This document shows, in pieces, positions 21,275 through 30,418 of a stretch of DNA of 36,896 bases. A program made the position numbers and the translations under genes. Position 1 is the first letter of the stretch. Each line of letters starts with the position of its first letter. The DNA is from Spirochaetales bacterium (lineage in GTDB: Bacteria > Spirochaetota > Spirochaetia > Sphaerochaetales > Sphaerochaetaceae), in contig JALFYG010000131.1 of assembly GCA_022784805.1 (NCBI GenBank), positions 1-36,896 of the forward strand, given 5' to 3'. Below the pieces are notes generated by a model, which saw nothing but the letters and a program-made list of their open reading frames with translations, searched no databases and had not been told where the DNA came from.

Positions 21275-23188
21275 TCAGATTTTTATTCCTTGGTTCAATA
21301 TTCTTCTTCCTCTCTTCTTTTGGTTTGACAGTGACATCTTCGCCATATCCAGGACACTCAATTTCTGTTGTTTGTCGAACATATCCCATTGCTCAACAGT
21401 CCATCTGCCGAAACCCATCAGATAGAACATGGAGAGGTTATATACGGTACAGTCTAATATTTCGTTCCTTTCTCTTATCTTGACCCACTCCCATTTCTTC
21501 TTTCCCTTATTCTTCACATATTGCTCAGAGTAAAGCTGCTGGTAGTAATCTACATTATAGTCGTTCGGGTACTCCATTCTATAGGAGATATCCCTCTTGT
21601 CATCAATAGAAGCTTTGAGATGGTCAAAAACATTATGCTTCAAGTTGGATACAGGAACAGCCCAAAAGAACATATCTCCTCCGTTCTTCCTCTTCAGGTC
21701 TTTTCTTATCGGCATAAGCCCGTCAAGATTGTCTCTTCCTCTTACTATATACATTCTATCCTTAAGGCTGTCGGGAAGACTGAGAAACCAATCGTTTACG
21801 TTTTCAGTCTTGTAAGAGGAGTCCAAAGCGTTGGCAATTGTCTGCATATGTATTCCATCATCCCTTGTGAAGTCGGATTTCAATACAGTCTCTTCGAATG
21901 TATACCAAGCGTTCGAATTGGGGTCGTCTATCTCATTTTCTCCTATTGGAACAATCCAATGGTCTATTGCGATTGAACGACCCATCTTCCCCCATCCATA
22001 TAGTGATATCTCGAATCTGTTCTTCTGTACATCGGAACCGGTGGTGAGGAAGTTGACCCAACTAGGTATTTTTCCTCTTGTGTATTTCGAGGTCTTGGCT
22101 TTTTCATATAAAGCCCTCCATTCCTGTTCATCAACTCCACCTTTTATATATGGCATAGCTTCGAGTGTATTTGTGTAAGTTGATAGTCTGTCATCCCTTT
22201 GGTCTTCCGATGAATTCTGAGCTTCTACAAGCTCCTTGGCACAGTCTTTCCAACTGAGCCAACCTACGGGAGTGTAGTAGGAAGGAAGATAGTAACCCTG
22301 CACAGAAGGGTCTGCTTTTGCGTTAGTGGCTCTCCATTCACCTTTCGGCAACATGGACACCTTATCCTCATTTCTTATCGTACCTTTGCACTCAGGGCAC
22401 TCCATCCAAGCGTCTATGACAGTATTTGATTCATCTTCCATCTTCCATCTAAGGGTATCCCTTGAAAGCGTTATCATCTTTCCGCAGTTAGGACATGGAA
22501 CATAGAATTTGTTATACGTGGATTCATGTAGATAATTGTAGATTATTCCATCATTAAGAGGAGTCGAACTCATGCATATCTTGGAGCGTTCCTTGAACGT
22601 GTTCGTCCTCTTTCTAAGAAGCCCTCTTACGTCTCCACCTTTCGTCTGCCCCATTCCATCAACCTCATCAGCCATAATTACTCTTACGGAGTCGGAACGC
22701 ATGGACGATTCAGATTTTCCTGAAAGAAACTTGATGAAGCCCCCAGGGAATATCTTTGACTTCATGGAATCGGCACTACCACTTCCTTCTGACCTTAGAA
22801 GCGACTTTATTCTAGGGTTAGCCGCTAACAATGGGTCAAACTTGTTCTTTATGTATCCACCTAAGTTTCCGTCATCGGAGAAAGCAAACGCCATCGGAGA
22901 AGGATCTTCCTCCATGTAGTAACACATGATTGCATTTTCAATTGTAGTCTTACCCATTTGAGAACCGAACACTAATATAACTTCCTTTGTAGGATTCTCA
23001 GGTGACATTTTATCGAGTATGTCAAACATATATGGCGTTCTTGCTATATTGATTTTTCCAGGTTCGGCGGTATTGTTAGGCAATATCAATCCTGGAGACT
23101 CCAGCCACTCAGTTATGGTCTTTTTCTTTTTTGGAGTAAAAGCATCTATAAGTATATTCTTCAACCAAAGGCTACTGTCCGTCATCAA
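21275..23188 (-). CDS. terL: Terminase large subunit (lambda gpA type)
   Basis: The product is 637 aa, in the GpA (PF05876) family. Near the N-terminus is ILPNNTAEPGKINIARTPYM, followed by the ATPase loop GSQMGKT (residues 75-81) and a Walker B block VRVIMADEVDGM. Next come a cysteine pair set (CPNCGK, CPECKG) between ATPase and nuclease, and the nuclease domain beginning LTTGSDVQKNRFEISLYGWG. It cuts and pumps phage DNA into proheads. It overlaps the small terminase gene by 17 nt. Both run opposite to the head genes, which is unusual for lambda-like phages. Confidence 0.92.
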   Translation of the reverse strand: MMTDSSLWLKNILIDAFTPKKKKTITEWLESPGLILPNNTAEPGKINIARTPYMFDILDKMSPENPTKEVILVFGSQMGKTTIENAIMCYYMEEDPSPMAFAFSDDGNLGGYIKNKFDPLLAANPRIKSLLRSEGSGSADSMKSKIFPGGFIKFLSGKSESSMRSDSVRVIMADEVDGMGQTKGGDVRGLLRKRTNTFKERSKICMSSTPLNDGIIYNYLHESTYNKFYVPCPNCGKMITLSRDTLRWKMEDESNTVIDAWMECPECKGTIRNEDKVSMLPKGEWRATNAKADPSVQGYYLPSYYTPVGWLSWKDCAKELVEAQNSSEDQRDDRLSTYTNTLEAMPYIKGGVDEQEWRALYEKAKTSKYTRGKIPSWVNFLTTGSDVQKNRFEISLYGWGKMGRSIAIDHWIVPIGENEIDDPNSNAWYTFEETVLKSDFTRDDGIHMQTIANALDSSYKTENVNDWFLSLPDSLKDRMYIVRGRDNLDGLMPIRKDLKRKNGGDMFFWAVPVSNLKHNVFDHLKASIDDKRDISYRMEYPNDYNVDYYQQLYSEQYVKNKGKKKWEWVKIRERNEILDCTVYNLSMFYLMGFGRWTVEQWDMFDKQQKLSVLDMAKMSLSNQKKRGRRILNQGIKI

Positions 23189-23912
23189 ACTCCTCCAGAC
23201 TCTTTTGTATTGACTTAAATATTTCGGGTGCTACATTATCCATGCTCTCCCTTATCCTGCTTTTGTCTTCATCTGGCACTTCAACTATTTTTCCTGTAAG
23301 CTTTCTGACTATCGAGACGACTTCGGCCTCCAAAATGGATGCATATCTGTTTGGTATGGAAGATAGATTCGACTCTATTATCTTGGAAAGGCTTATAGCC
23401 CACATCTGTACCGCAGCCTTTTCTACGTATTTTCCTTTCTTTACATCCAAGTCATAGGCGTATGTCATTGCAGTTATTTTCTTCTTCGCAAGATCCCAAT
23501 CGACCACACCATTAGACATACAGTCCTTCAGGAGTTTCGGATCTATCTCTGAGAGGTCTATCAACTTCTCTTTTTTTTCATCTTCGGCACTGACTTCAGA
23601 AAGCTTAGGAGATGATATCTTTGCTTTTCCTGCATTTCCTTCTGGATTCATGTAGGCATCTTTTTTTGTTGATTTCTTGGCTTTTCTTTGAGAATCTACA
23701 ATCTTCCTATTAGGAGGGTTCATGTTCCATGCCTTGCTGCCCAATTCCCAATCTATATAGCGGAATCTCTTTCCATCGGGATGTATAATAGGAATTATTC
23801 CAAGCCTTATCTTCTTTTCCAAAGTCTGACGAGAGGTATCTACACGTCTTATAAACTCCTCTATGGATACACACTCTCTTCCATCAATTCTTATGACATC
23901 ATTCCTTTCCAT
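23172..23912 (-). CDS. terS: Terminase small subunit-like protein (Nu1-type HTH)
   Basis: The product is 246 aa. Residues about 14-42 (VSIEEFIRRVDTSRQTLEKK) form a winged-helix DNA-binding block like that of Nu1. A basic, low-complexity linker follows, then a helical C-terminal part that may oligomerise and contact the large subunit. Its place directly before the large terminase, with overlapping ends, supports the role in recognising packaging sites. It is longer than Nu1 (181 aa). Confidence 0.75.
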   Translation of the reverse strand: MERNDVIRIDGRECVSIEEFIRRVDTSRQTLEKKIRLGIIPIIHPDGKRFRYIDWELGSKAWNMNPPNRKIVDSQRKAKKSTKKDAYMNPEGNAGKAKISSPKLSEVSAEDEKKEKLIDLSEIDPKLLKDCMSNGVVDWDLAKKKITAMTYAYDLDVKKGKYVEKAAVQMWAISLSKIIESNLSSIPNRYASILEAEVVSIVRKLTGKIVEVPDEDKSRIRESMDNVAPEIFKSIQKSLEEFDDGQ

Positions 23913-24474
23913 AGTTCACCCTCTCATCGACATAAATCTTTCTAAGTTTGTTTCTAGGTATTTCAATGTGTTTCAACAAATCCTTTCTACATAAGTAATG
24001 GGCTTTGTTGTAATCGACTCCATTCCTTTCAGCCCATAACGACAATGGGATATAGCTTACTCCATCGACATTTATCGCCCTATCTTTATATGGAAGATTT
24101 ATAGGACTCTCCTCTACGAATATCCTTCCTTTTCTTCCTATCTTCACAGTATTTATTTTCTTCGATGCGGATAAAGATATACCTGTCTTGTAATCTATTC
24201 CGTTCTTAAGACACCATGAGGACAAAGGAATGTAAACCTTACCGAAGAATTCAAATTTCTCTTCATCCTCAAAAGCCTCTTCTATTTCTATCAACTTGTC
24301 ATCATTGACTATTGTTCCGAAATCTTGAGTATAAAAAGCGTATTCGTCCTTGAATTTCGTTCCATTGGCTCTAAGGTATCTCTTTGCATCGGCAATGGAA
24401 AGGAACTCTCTTGTAGTCCATTCGTCACCCTGTTTGGTATGGATAAGCATCCTTTTTGCTTTACCTGCCGACAC
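23899..24474 (-). CDS. Tandem HTH-repeat protein upstream of the terminase
   Basis: The product is 191 aa. Two copies of a Y-I-P-L-S-x-W-x-x-x-N-G-[IV]-D-Y block (VYIPLSSWCLKNGIDY near residue 80; SYIPLSLWAERNGVDY near 141), each ending in a wing-like basic strand, look like duplicated Nu1/MerR-type winged helices. The N-terminal 60 residues may be a third, worn copy (FLSIADAKRYLRANG). The gene overlaps the small terminase gene by 14 nt, so the two are coupled. It may help recognise cos or regulate the divergent late operon that starts 68 nt away. Confidence 0.7.
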   Translation of the reverse strand: MSAGKAKRMLIHTKQGDEWTTREFLSIADAKRYLRANGTKFKDEYAFYTQDFGTIVNDDKLIEIEEAFEDEEKFEFFGKVYIPLSSWCLKNGIDYKTGISLSASKKINTVKIGRKGRIFVEESPINLPYKDRAINVDGVSYIPLSLWAERNGVDYNKAHYLCRKDLLKHIEIPRNKLRKIYVDERVNYGKE

Positions 24475-24541
24475 TTGTATCTCCTTTTGTAATGTTTTTC
24501 AAACTTTATATCTAACCTATTCCTAATAATCCTAAGTCGGA

Positions 24542-24829
24542 ATGATAATTTTATCAAGTATGTACGATAAAAATGTAATTACGGCAAAAAAAGAGAAGAA
24601 GCTTGCAGAGTTGAAGGAACAGTTGGCAAAGGTCGATGAGTCCTACGCCAGGGCTTTGCAGGCTCAATCCTGGAGATCTTCGGACGGTATGTCTGAAAGG
24701 TCTTTGACTAATGCAAACGTTGCCGAAATATACAAGGAGAAGTGCGATTTGGAGAAGCGTATCGAGAAGCTTGAATCAGAATTGGACGGCACTTCATGTC
24801 ATATCGTAAGAATCGGGGTGATGAGATGA
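24542..24829 (+). CDS. gpW-like head-tail connector protein
   Basis: The product is 95 aa (or 89 aa from a second ATG at 24560; neither has a clear ribosome binding site). It consists of two charged helices (KKEKKLAELKEQLAKVDESY and EKCDLEKRIEKLESELDG) joined by a turn SSDGMSERSLTNAN. In lambda, gpW occupies the same place between the large terminase and the portal and joins head to tail. The helix-turn-helix-like layout fits the gpW / DUF6148 group, but the match is by pattern and position only. It is the first rightward late gene. Confidence 0.65.
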   Translation: MIILSSMYDKNVITAKKEKKLAELKEQLAKVDESYARALQAQSWRSSDGMSERSLTNANVAEIYKEKCDLEKRIEKLESELDGTSCHIVRIGVMR

Positions 24830-26298
24830 GTTCAGTATACGTCCCCGAAAACAATATTCCAAAAAGCGTGCAGGTATATTTTCCTTTGGATCCTAACCAG
24901 GGTTATTCATGGACTCAGGGAAAGATGAATTCCGAATCTGAAATGCTCTACTCATACAATGCCATCGGAAAGACTATGGTCGATATGATGGTGCGAAGGG
25001 TAATCGGAGAAGGGCTTACTCCTATGTGTTCCCCTGAGAGCGATATACTCGGATGGACTCCTGAGAGATTGGATGAATTCAAGAGGCAAGCTGAAGCTTT
25101 TTGGAGAATTACAACCGGTTCTGCCGACTACGACTATTACGGCAAGGACAACTACAGAGACTTGGAGAAGATAGCCTGCAAAATGGCTCTAAAGGATGGA
25201 GATTTTCTAGCCCATTGGGGATATAGAAAACTAAAGAACGGCCTTGTAGTTCCATATATGCAGTTGATATCCGGTAAAGCCGTAAGAAGCCCCAACAACA
25301 TAGATACACAGAAAATTATCGGTGGTGTAGAGATAGACCAGACTACAGGAAGAGAGGTCGCCTACCATCTTGTAGTAACCGATGAATACCTCAATGAAAC
25401 TTCAAACAAGAAGAGGGTGTCGAGAAGAACGTCAAAAGGTCGTCTCGAATATGATTTGATTCAGCTTCAGAAGACAGATGCATCTATGGTCAGGGGTATT
25501 CCTATTCTGATGTGTGTAAGAGATGTCATCTTGGATGTCTATTCATACATGAAGAACCACGTAGTGCAGTCTGCAACACAGTCAATCTTCACCCTCTTTA
25601 TTGAAAAGGCGAACGATTCGCCTGATGTCACTTCATCTTTTGCAGAAAGGTTGGCTCAAAGCGGGGCGAATACACAAGAAGATGAAACCGGAGTTCCAGT
25701 AGTGGATTTGGCTGCAGGAAACGTAGTCTCCCTCGAAGAAGGGGAGCATGCAAATCCAGTGCAGAGGCAAGCTCTCGGAGATGATTTCAACGCCTATATG
25801 AAGTCTGTAATAGGTCTTGTAGCATCTTCATTGGGCATGTCCTACGAAGTGGCTATGAGTACCTACGATGCGTCATTTTCTGCATCAAGAGCTTCCATCA
25901 ATGCCACGGATATAAATTTCTCAATCATCAGAAGGGAGTTCTCGGAGAAGTTCTGTACTCCTACATGGAATCAAATAATCGAATATGGAATTTTGACCGG
26001 AAACATAGATTGCCCTGAATGGGAGTCTCTCACGGCAATGCAGAGAAAAGCTTTGATGGGTGTCACTTGGACTGGTGTAAAGTCTCCGCAGGTAGATCCG
26101 ACTAAGGAAGTATCGGCTTATGAGACGGCTATAAACATGGGTATCTGCTCCAAGGAATATGCGACAAGACAATTATTTGGACTCGATTACGAAGAAGTCC
26201 AGGAACGCATAAAAGCGGAAATGGAAAACGCTCCTGATACAAACATTCAAAGCAATTCAAATCAATTAAAAGAAGAGGGAGAGGAAGATGAACAGTAA
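24826..26298 (+). CDS. Portal protein (lambda gpB family)
   Basis: The product is 490 aa from the ATG at 24826, which shares ATGA with the stop of the gpW-like gene; an in-frame ATG at 24796 has no ribosome binding site. The sequence has the lambda-family portal (PF05136) course: MLYSYNAIGKTMVDMMVRRV near the N-terminus, a helical stem region, and LGMSYEVAMSTYDASFSASR followed by FCTPTWNQIIEYG. It forms the dodecameric ring at the prohead vertex through which DNA is packaged. Confidence 0.9.
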   Translation: MSSVYVPENNIPKSVQVYFPLDPNQGYSWTQGKMNSESEMLYSYNAIGKTMVDMMVRRVIGEGLTPMCSPESDILGWTPERLDEFKRQAEAFWRITTGSADYDYYGKDNYRDLEKIACKMALKDGDFLAHWGYRKLKNGLVVPYMQLISGKAVRSPNNIDTQKIIGGVEIDQTTGREVAYHLVVTDEYLNETSNKKRVSRRTSKGRLEYDLIQLQKTDASMVRGIPILMCVRDVILDVYSYMKNHVVQSATQSIFTLFIEKANDSPDVTSSFAERLAQSGANTQEDETGVPVVDLAAGNVVSLEEGEHANPVQRQALGDDFNAYMKSVIGLVASSLGMSYEVAMSTYDASFSASRASINATDINFSIIRREFSEKFCTPTWNQIIEYGILTGNIDCPEWESLTAMQRKALMGVTWTGVKSPQVDPTKEVSAYETAINMGICSKEYATRQLFGLDYEEVQERIKAEMENAPDTNIQSNSNQLKEEGEEDEQ

Positions 26299-27526
26299 TC
26301 TACGTGGAACATACAGGAAGATGTTTTTGAGGGAAGAGGGCTTCAGTATGGAAAGTCCTAGAAGCAATCAAATTTACACAGATTTCGGTTGGTCTGTCAT
26401 GGATAATGGAACCGCCGTGATTCCAGTAGTAGGTACTCTCGGCGATTGGAATCCTTATTCATATATAACAGGAATGATTGAAGACGCTTTGTCTATGGAA
26501 AAAGTAGACAGCATAGTCCTTATGATAAATTCTCCGGGTGGTGCAGTTGCAGGGCTTTTCGATACTTGCAGATATATAGAAAAGGCATCCAAGAAAAAGA
26601 AATGTACTGCATATGTCACAGGCATGGCTTGTTCCGCTGCATACGCCATAGCAACTGCATGTGATGAAATCTATATGATGGAGGATGCCGAAGTAGGCTC
26701 TTGTGGTTGTTATGCACACGCTGTCGATTATGGAGAGGACTATTACAAGCAGAACGGATTCATTCATCGTATATTCCGCTCAAAGTGCAGTCCTAAAAAG
26801 AATTGTTCGGTAATCACCGATGAAGCTGAAGCTGAGGCTTTTCAGGCTGAAGTGGATGCTCTAGGAGAAAAATACCTTAAGTATGTAGCAAAAAGAAGAA
26901 AGTGTTCATACGACGATGCCCTTAAGAATTTCGGGCAAGGTGGCACTTTCATGGGAAATGATGCCGTATCTGCTGGGATGGTAGATGGCATCAAGACTTT
27001 GGAGGAACTAGGTATAGAAGATGCCGAAGTCGAAGCTTCAGGTAAGAAGAAAAAATGTGCCTCCTCCACCAATGAATCAATCAAATCCGAAAGTGGAAAT
27101 ACAACAAGCCCTCTATGTGACGGGGGCGAAGGAGATGACATGGATGTAAACGCTATGTCTGAAGAGCAGAGAAGGGAAACCTTCAACGCTATTTGCTCCC
27201 TTCAGCCTGATTTGATGGCAGAAGCCGTCAAGACAGCAAAAGACGAGGAGAGGAAAAGAATCCTTGCTCTAGGGGAGTTGAGGAACGGATCTGAAGCGGT
27301 GGACTCAATCGTCAACGCTGCAGTCGAAGATGGGCGTAGTGCCGAAGCCGTAGCTCTTGATGTCGTAAAGGCTATGAAGAGTTCAAAGGAAGAGATTCAG
27401 GCAGGAAGAAAAGCTGAGTTGGAATCCTTGGCTGAAGACACAGACGAAGCCGCAGTAAAGAGAAGTTCGATTGAGGAAAATCCTTATCTTACAGCGGCAA
27501 AGGAAATGGATAAGGAGAACAAATAA
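26288..27526 (+). CDS. S49-family prohead protease/scaffold (lambda gpC type)
   Basis: The product is 412 aa. The ClpP/SppA fold is clear in residues 35-250: VVGTLGDWNPYSYITGMIED, the oxyanion block MINSPGGAV and the serine nucleophile in GMACSAAYAIA (about residue 115). The C-terminal third is Glu- and Lys-rich and helical, like a scaffold. As with lambda gpC/Nu3, a nested start near 27140 can give the scaffold alone. The gene overlaps the portal gene by 11 nt and the decoration gene by 1 nt (TAATG). Confidence 0.9.
   Translation: MNSNLRGTYRKMFLREEGFSMESPRSNQIYTDFGWSVMDNGTAVIPVVGTLGDWNPYSYITGMIEDALSMEKVDSIVLMINSPGGAVAGLFDTCRYIEKASKKKKCTAYVTGMACSAAYAIATACDEIYMMEDAEVGSCGCYAHAVDYGEDYYKQNGFIHRIFRSKCSPKKNCSVITDEAEAEAFQAEVDALGEKYLKYVAKRRKCSYDDALKNFGQGGTFMGNDAVSAGMVDGIKTLEELGIEDAEVEASGKKKKCASSTNESIKSESGNTTSPLCDGGEGDDMDVNAMSEEQRRETFNAICSLQPDLMAEAVKTAKDEERKRILALGELRNGSEAVDSIVNAAVEDGRSAEAVALDVVKAMKSSKEEIQAGRKAELESLAEDTDEAAVKRSSIEENPYLTAAKEMDKENK
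27140..27526 (+). CDS. Nested scaffold protein (Nu3-like), in frame with the protease
   Basis: An in-frame ATG at 27140 is preceded by GGCGAAGGAGATGAC, with a full GGAG 5 nt before it, and would give 128 aa beginning MDVNAMSEEQRRETF and ending KEMDKENK. The product is almost all charged helix, as a scaffold should be. Lambda makes Nu3 in just this way from inside gene C. Seen: the ribosome binding site and frame. Inferred: its use. Confidence 0.55.
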   Translation: MDVNAMSEEQRRETFNAICSLQPDLMAEAVKTAKDEERKRILALGELRNGSEAVDSIVNAAVEDGRSAEAVALDVVKAMKSSKEEIQAGRKAELESLAEDTDEAAVKRSSIEENPYLTAAKEMDKENK

Positions 27527-27933
27527 TGGCAGACGTAACTACCATCAGCATGACCCGCCCGAAATGGGTCGCTGAAACATTGAGAAGCAGGGATGTCACA
27601 GTCAAGGCTTCGGCAGGCACAATCGCGGCAAAGCCCGGGCATCTTGTATTCAAACAGGAAGACGGAAGCTACAAGGCTTATCCGGTCGCAACAGCAGCTT
27701 CAGGAATCACAGAGTCAGGATATGTAGGTATCCTCGGTGAAGAGGCTTCACTCAAGACCACAGGCTCAACCGCAAGGGTAATCGAGGGCGGTATCGTCTT
27801 CATCCAGGCCGTGAGGGATGCCGGAATCGGAGCCGACAAAATCGGTGATGATGTCATCCGCATGTATAGTGCAAACAGAAGCGCAATCGTGTTTGACGAC
27901 TACAAGAAGGAGGTTGTGAAGTATGGCAATTAA
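27526..27933 (+). CDS. Head decoration protein (lambda gpD type)
   Basis: The product is 135 aa. It lies between the S49 protease/scaffold and the major capsid gene, the position of gpD. The sequence is beta-rich with many Gly, Ala and Thr (GTIAAKPGHLVFKQEDGSYK; YVGILGEEASLKTTG), fitting the decoration trimers that lock expanded lambda-like heads. The length is near gpD (110 aa). The start is coupled through TAATG. Assignment rests on order and general character. Confidence 0.75.
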   Translation: MADVTTISMTRPKWVAETLRSRDVTVKASAGTIAAKPGHLVFKQEDGSYKAYPVATAASGITESGYVGILGEEASLKTTGSTARVIEGGIVFIQAVRDAGIGADKIGDDVIRMYSANRSAIVFDDYKKEVVKYGN

Positions 27934-28981
27934 TTATGATCAGTTGACCCAGGGCCTTATTCAGACACAGGTAAAGGTGTCAAAACCTCTAGAAGACTAC
28001 ACATTTGGACAGGACGTACTTTTTGGAAATCCTTCAATCGGAACAGCACAGGATTACATCGATTATTCAACTCAGCTTTCAAGCGTGGCCCTTCCTGATG
28101 AAGCCGTCAAGGGACTCGACCCAAGAAGAGTAAACTACGGAGTCGAATTCAACTCCAAGTTGATTGGTTCTGCTTATTACTTCGACGAAGACGTAATCGA
28201 CCTTGCCGCCGCTGAAAAGAGACTTTTCAACGAACCTCTCAATAATCCTTGGACAGTCGAGAGAAGACAACTTGAATTGGCATCCGTCAAGAGAGATGCC
28301 ATTGCACAGGGATTCAGAGTAGCCAAGGAGAAGTTGGTATGGGACTGTGCCATAAACGGCAAATTCACTACAAGAAGCGGTGGAGAACAGTCATTCCCAA
28401 TGTCTTCAAGTATGCTTTCAATCGCAGGTGCAAATCTCATAGCAAAGCCTTTCGAGACAATCAATGCAGCTGCAAAGACCCTTTTCCAGAAGGGTGTAAC
28501 ACTCAAGAGAATTATCCTCAATCCTTCTGATGGCGCTGCTCTCGCAGCATCTTCTGCATGGCAGACCATGCTCGATAAGAAGAGGGTCGAGGTCGGTTCC
28601 GTAATGCCTGAGACAGTCATGCCGAACGGCGTTGCCAAGGTCGGAACAATCATCGGTCTCATCTGTGGCCCTGTAGACGTATATATCTATGCAGGCTTCT
28701 ATACCACAAGAAGCTCAGAAGGTGTCGTGACCCATACGGAGTATCTGCCACAGGGCAAGGCTATCCTCCTCCCTGCAACAGCAATCGGAAGAATGGGATA
28801 CACAGGTGTCCTCGTCAACAAGAACGGAGTACAGGGCAAGGAAGCCGTAGCGGAGACATATCTCACATACGCAAAGGAAAGAGGCGCACTCGTCACTTCC
28901 TACGTGCAGGGGCAGACCGCACCGGCAGCACTCCTTGACGGCATCGACCACTATGGCGTCATGACAGGAATCACTGCATAA
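27923..28981 (+). CDS. Major capsid protein (lambda gpE type)
   Basis: The product is 352 aa, near the 341 aa of lambda gpE, and starts after AAGGAGGTTGTGAAGT, the strongest kind of ribosome binding site, as expected for the most abundant particle protein. Landmarks of the gpE family include the N-terminal VLFGNPSIGTAQDYIDY stretch and the E-loop and spine helix region near LELASVKRDAIAQGFRVAKE. Codon use is cleaner than in the neighbours. It overlaps the decoration gene by 11 nt. Confidence 0.88.
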   Translation: MAINYDQLTQGLIQTQVKVSKPLEDYTFGQDVLFGNPSIGTAQDYIDYSTQLSSVALPDEAVKGLDPRRVNYGVEFNSKLIGSAYYFDEDVIDLAAAEKRLFNEPLNNPWTVERRQLELASVKRDAIAQGFRVAKEKLVWDCAINGKFTTRSGGEQSFPMSSSMLSIAGANLIAKPFETINAAAKTLFQKGVTLKRIILNPSDGAALAASSAWQTMLDKKRVEVGSVMPETVMPNGVAKVGTIIGLICGPVDVYIYAGFYTTRSSEGVVTHTEYLPQGKAILLPATAIGRMGYTGVLVNKNGVQGKEAVAETYLTYAKERGALVTSYVQGQTAPAALLDGIDHYGVMTGITA

Positions 28982-28995
28982 GGAGTTGGTGTCAT

Positions 28996-29364
28996 ATGGC
29001 GTTTCCTTTTGATGACCAATGGAATCTTCTAATGTCCTCTTCAATATTCGCAGAAGACGCCGTATTGAGCGTAGAGGGGGTGGATATATCTCTTAGAGGT
29101 ATATTCATCTCCGGTACTTTCAGTGAAGATTCTCCTGCAGCATACGCCCCTAAGATGTATGTAGATAGGGAATTCTTCAGATTCCCATTGGTTCAGCTTG
29201 ATGGAAAGTTGGAGAAACCAGTCAAGGAGAAACTTATCGGATCTTCACTTCATCTTCCTGAAAGGAACAGAAGGTTCCGTATCTACACAGTAATCGGAAA
29301 AGAGAACGGAGATATGGAATTTGAGCTGCAGGAGGTTGAAGACCAGGAGGCGGTGGATGGCTGA
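28996..29364 (+). CDS. Head-tail joining protein (gpFII-like)
   Basis: The product is 122 aa, starting after AAGGAGTTGGTGTCAT. It is beta-rich (VEGVDISLRGIFISGTFSE; RRFRIYTVIGKENGDMEFEL), follows the major capsid gene and precedes the tail completion genes: the place of gpFII, which seals the connector and receives the tail. Named from position and predicted fold; the sequence itself is not diagnostic. Confidence 0.6.
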   Translation: MAFPFDDQWNLLMSSSIFAEDAVLSVEGVDISLRGIFISGTFSEDSPAAYAPKMYVDREFFRFPLVQLDGKLEKPVKEKLIGSSLHLPERNRRFRIYTVIGKENGDMEFELQEVEDQEAVDG

Positions 29365-29974
29365 GCATTTCGGTATCAATATAAAGGTTGAAAACAAAGA
29401 GATTGCCGATTATTTGAGAAATGCCAAAACAGTCACTTTCGGGCTAGTCGAAAACTTAGTCGGCAAGGTTTCAAAAAATTCCAGAGGTGCCGCATACGAA
29501 ATCGAAAAGATGGGTGCCGGATTGGATCTTGGAGAAGGTAGCAAATACTACTGGAGAAACTGGAAGACTAAGAACCCCGGTTATCATACGACGGATTCCT
29601 ATTGGGATAGTACCACCAAATCCTTCAAGACTCATGGTAGAAAAGCTAAAGGTGGTGTTGCCGATTATGGCTTGGAGAACTTCAAATTTTTTGAAAGGCC
29701 AGATTCAAACAATCCACATAAGACGAGAGCCGCAGCAAGGCTTACTTCTAATATAGCAAATCTTTTTGACAAGGACGTCAATTTTCCTAAAGGCTCTCTT
29801 CCCTTCTCTTATGACGGAGGAGGTTCTTGGAGTTCTTACGCAAAGGGAGACAGGAGAAAAGGAAGAAATTTCTTCTACAAGTACAAGAAGATGGCAGAAG
29901 AGACTATGGATAAATCCCAGACAGAGGCTCTTACCAAATGGCAAGAAGCCATATCAAAAGGAATCAGCAGATGA
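29357..29974 (+). CDS. Minor tail protein (gpZ / HK97 gp10-like)
   Basis: The product is 205 aa from the ATG at 29357, which overlaps the previous stop by 8 nt and has AGGAGG 6 nt upstream. It begins MAEHFGINIKVENKEIADYL; the middle is rich in Lys, Tyr and Trp (KYYWRNWKTKNPGYHTTDSY). Position between the joining protein and the tail terminator fits lambda gpZ, needed to finish the tail top. Confidence 0.6.
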   Translation: MAEHFGINIKVENKEIADYLRNAKTVTFGLVENLVGKVSKNSRGAAYEIEKMGAGLDLGEGSKYYWRNWKTKNPGYHTTDSYWDSTTKSFKTHGRKAKGGVADYGLENFKFFERPDSNNPHKTRAAARLTSNIANLFDKDVNFPKGSLPFSYDGGGSWSSYAKGDRRKGRNFFYKYKKMAEETMDKSQTEALTKWQEAISKGISR

Positions 29975-30399
29975 CACCTAAAGAATTTTACACGGATATG
30001 TGGGAGGAGATGAAAGGGTTCAACTCTTATCTCGAAGAGAAGGGGATGAAGAAGGTAAATATTGCAAAATCCTTGTTCTCCATAGAGAAAAAGCCTCTCA
30101 CATTGGCGATATATCCTACGGCTTCATCAGGGTCTACATATTCAGAATCAAATGAAGCTTCGGAGATAATGACTACCTTTCAGATGTACTGCAATCGCAA
30201 TGCAACTGAAGAGGGTGCAATGGAGGCGTTGGACTATTATTCAACGCTTATCGAATGGCTTCATGAGACGACGTTCGGCAAGTATTCGGAGATATCCAAT
30301 TCAGTGCTTTGCAGAATGGACGAGGGGGAACCGGTGAATGGGTTCGTCCTCTTGGTCACATCGAAGCTCGAAGATGAAACCGATGCAGGTTGGTTCTAA
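29971..30399 (+). CDS. Tail terminator protein (gpU-like)
   Basis: The product is 142 aa from the ATG at 29971, joined by ATGA to the previous stop. The composition and length (lambda gpU is 131 aa) and the place just before the tail tube gene suggest the ring that caps the tail and fits the head. It contains LEEKGMKKVNIAKSLFSIEK and a C-terminal helix-strand region. No diagnostic motif. Confidence 0.6.
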   Translation: MTPKEFYTDMWEEMKGFNSYLEEKGMKKVNIAKSLFSIEKKPLTLAIYPTASSGSTYSESNEASEIMTTFQMYCNRNATEEGAMEALDYYSTLIEWLHETTFGKYSEISNSVLCRMDEGEPVNGFVLLVTSKLEDETDAGWF

Positions 30400-30418
30400 G
30401 CATCGGAAGGAGTGAAAT

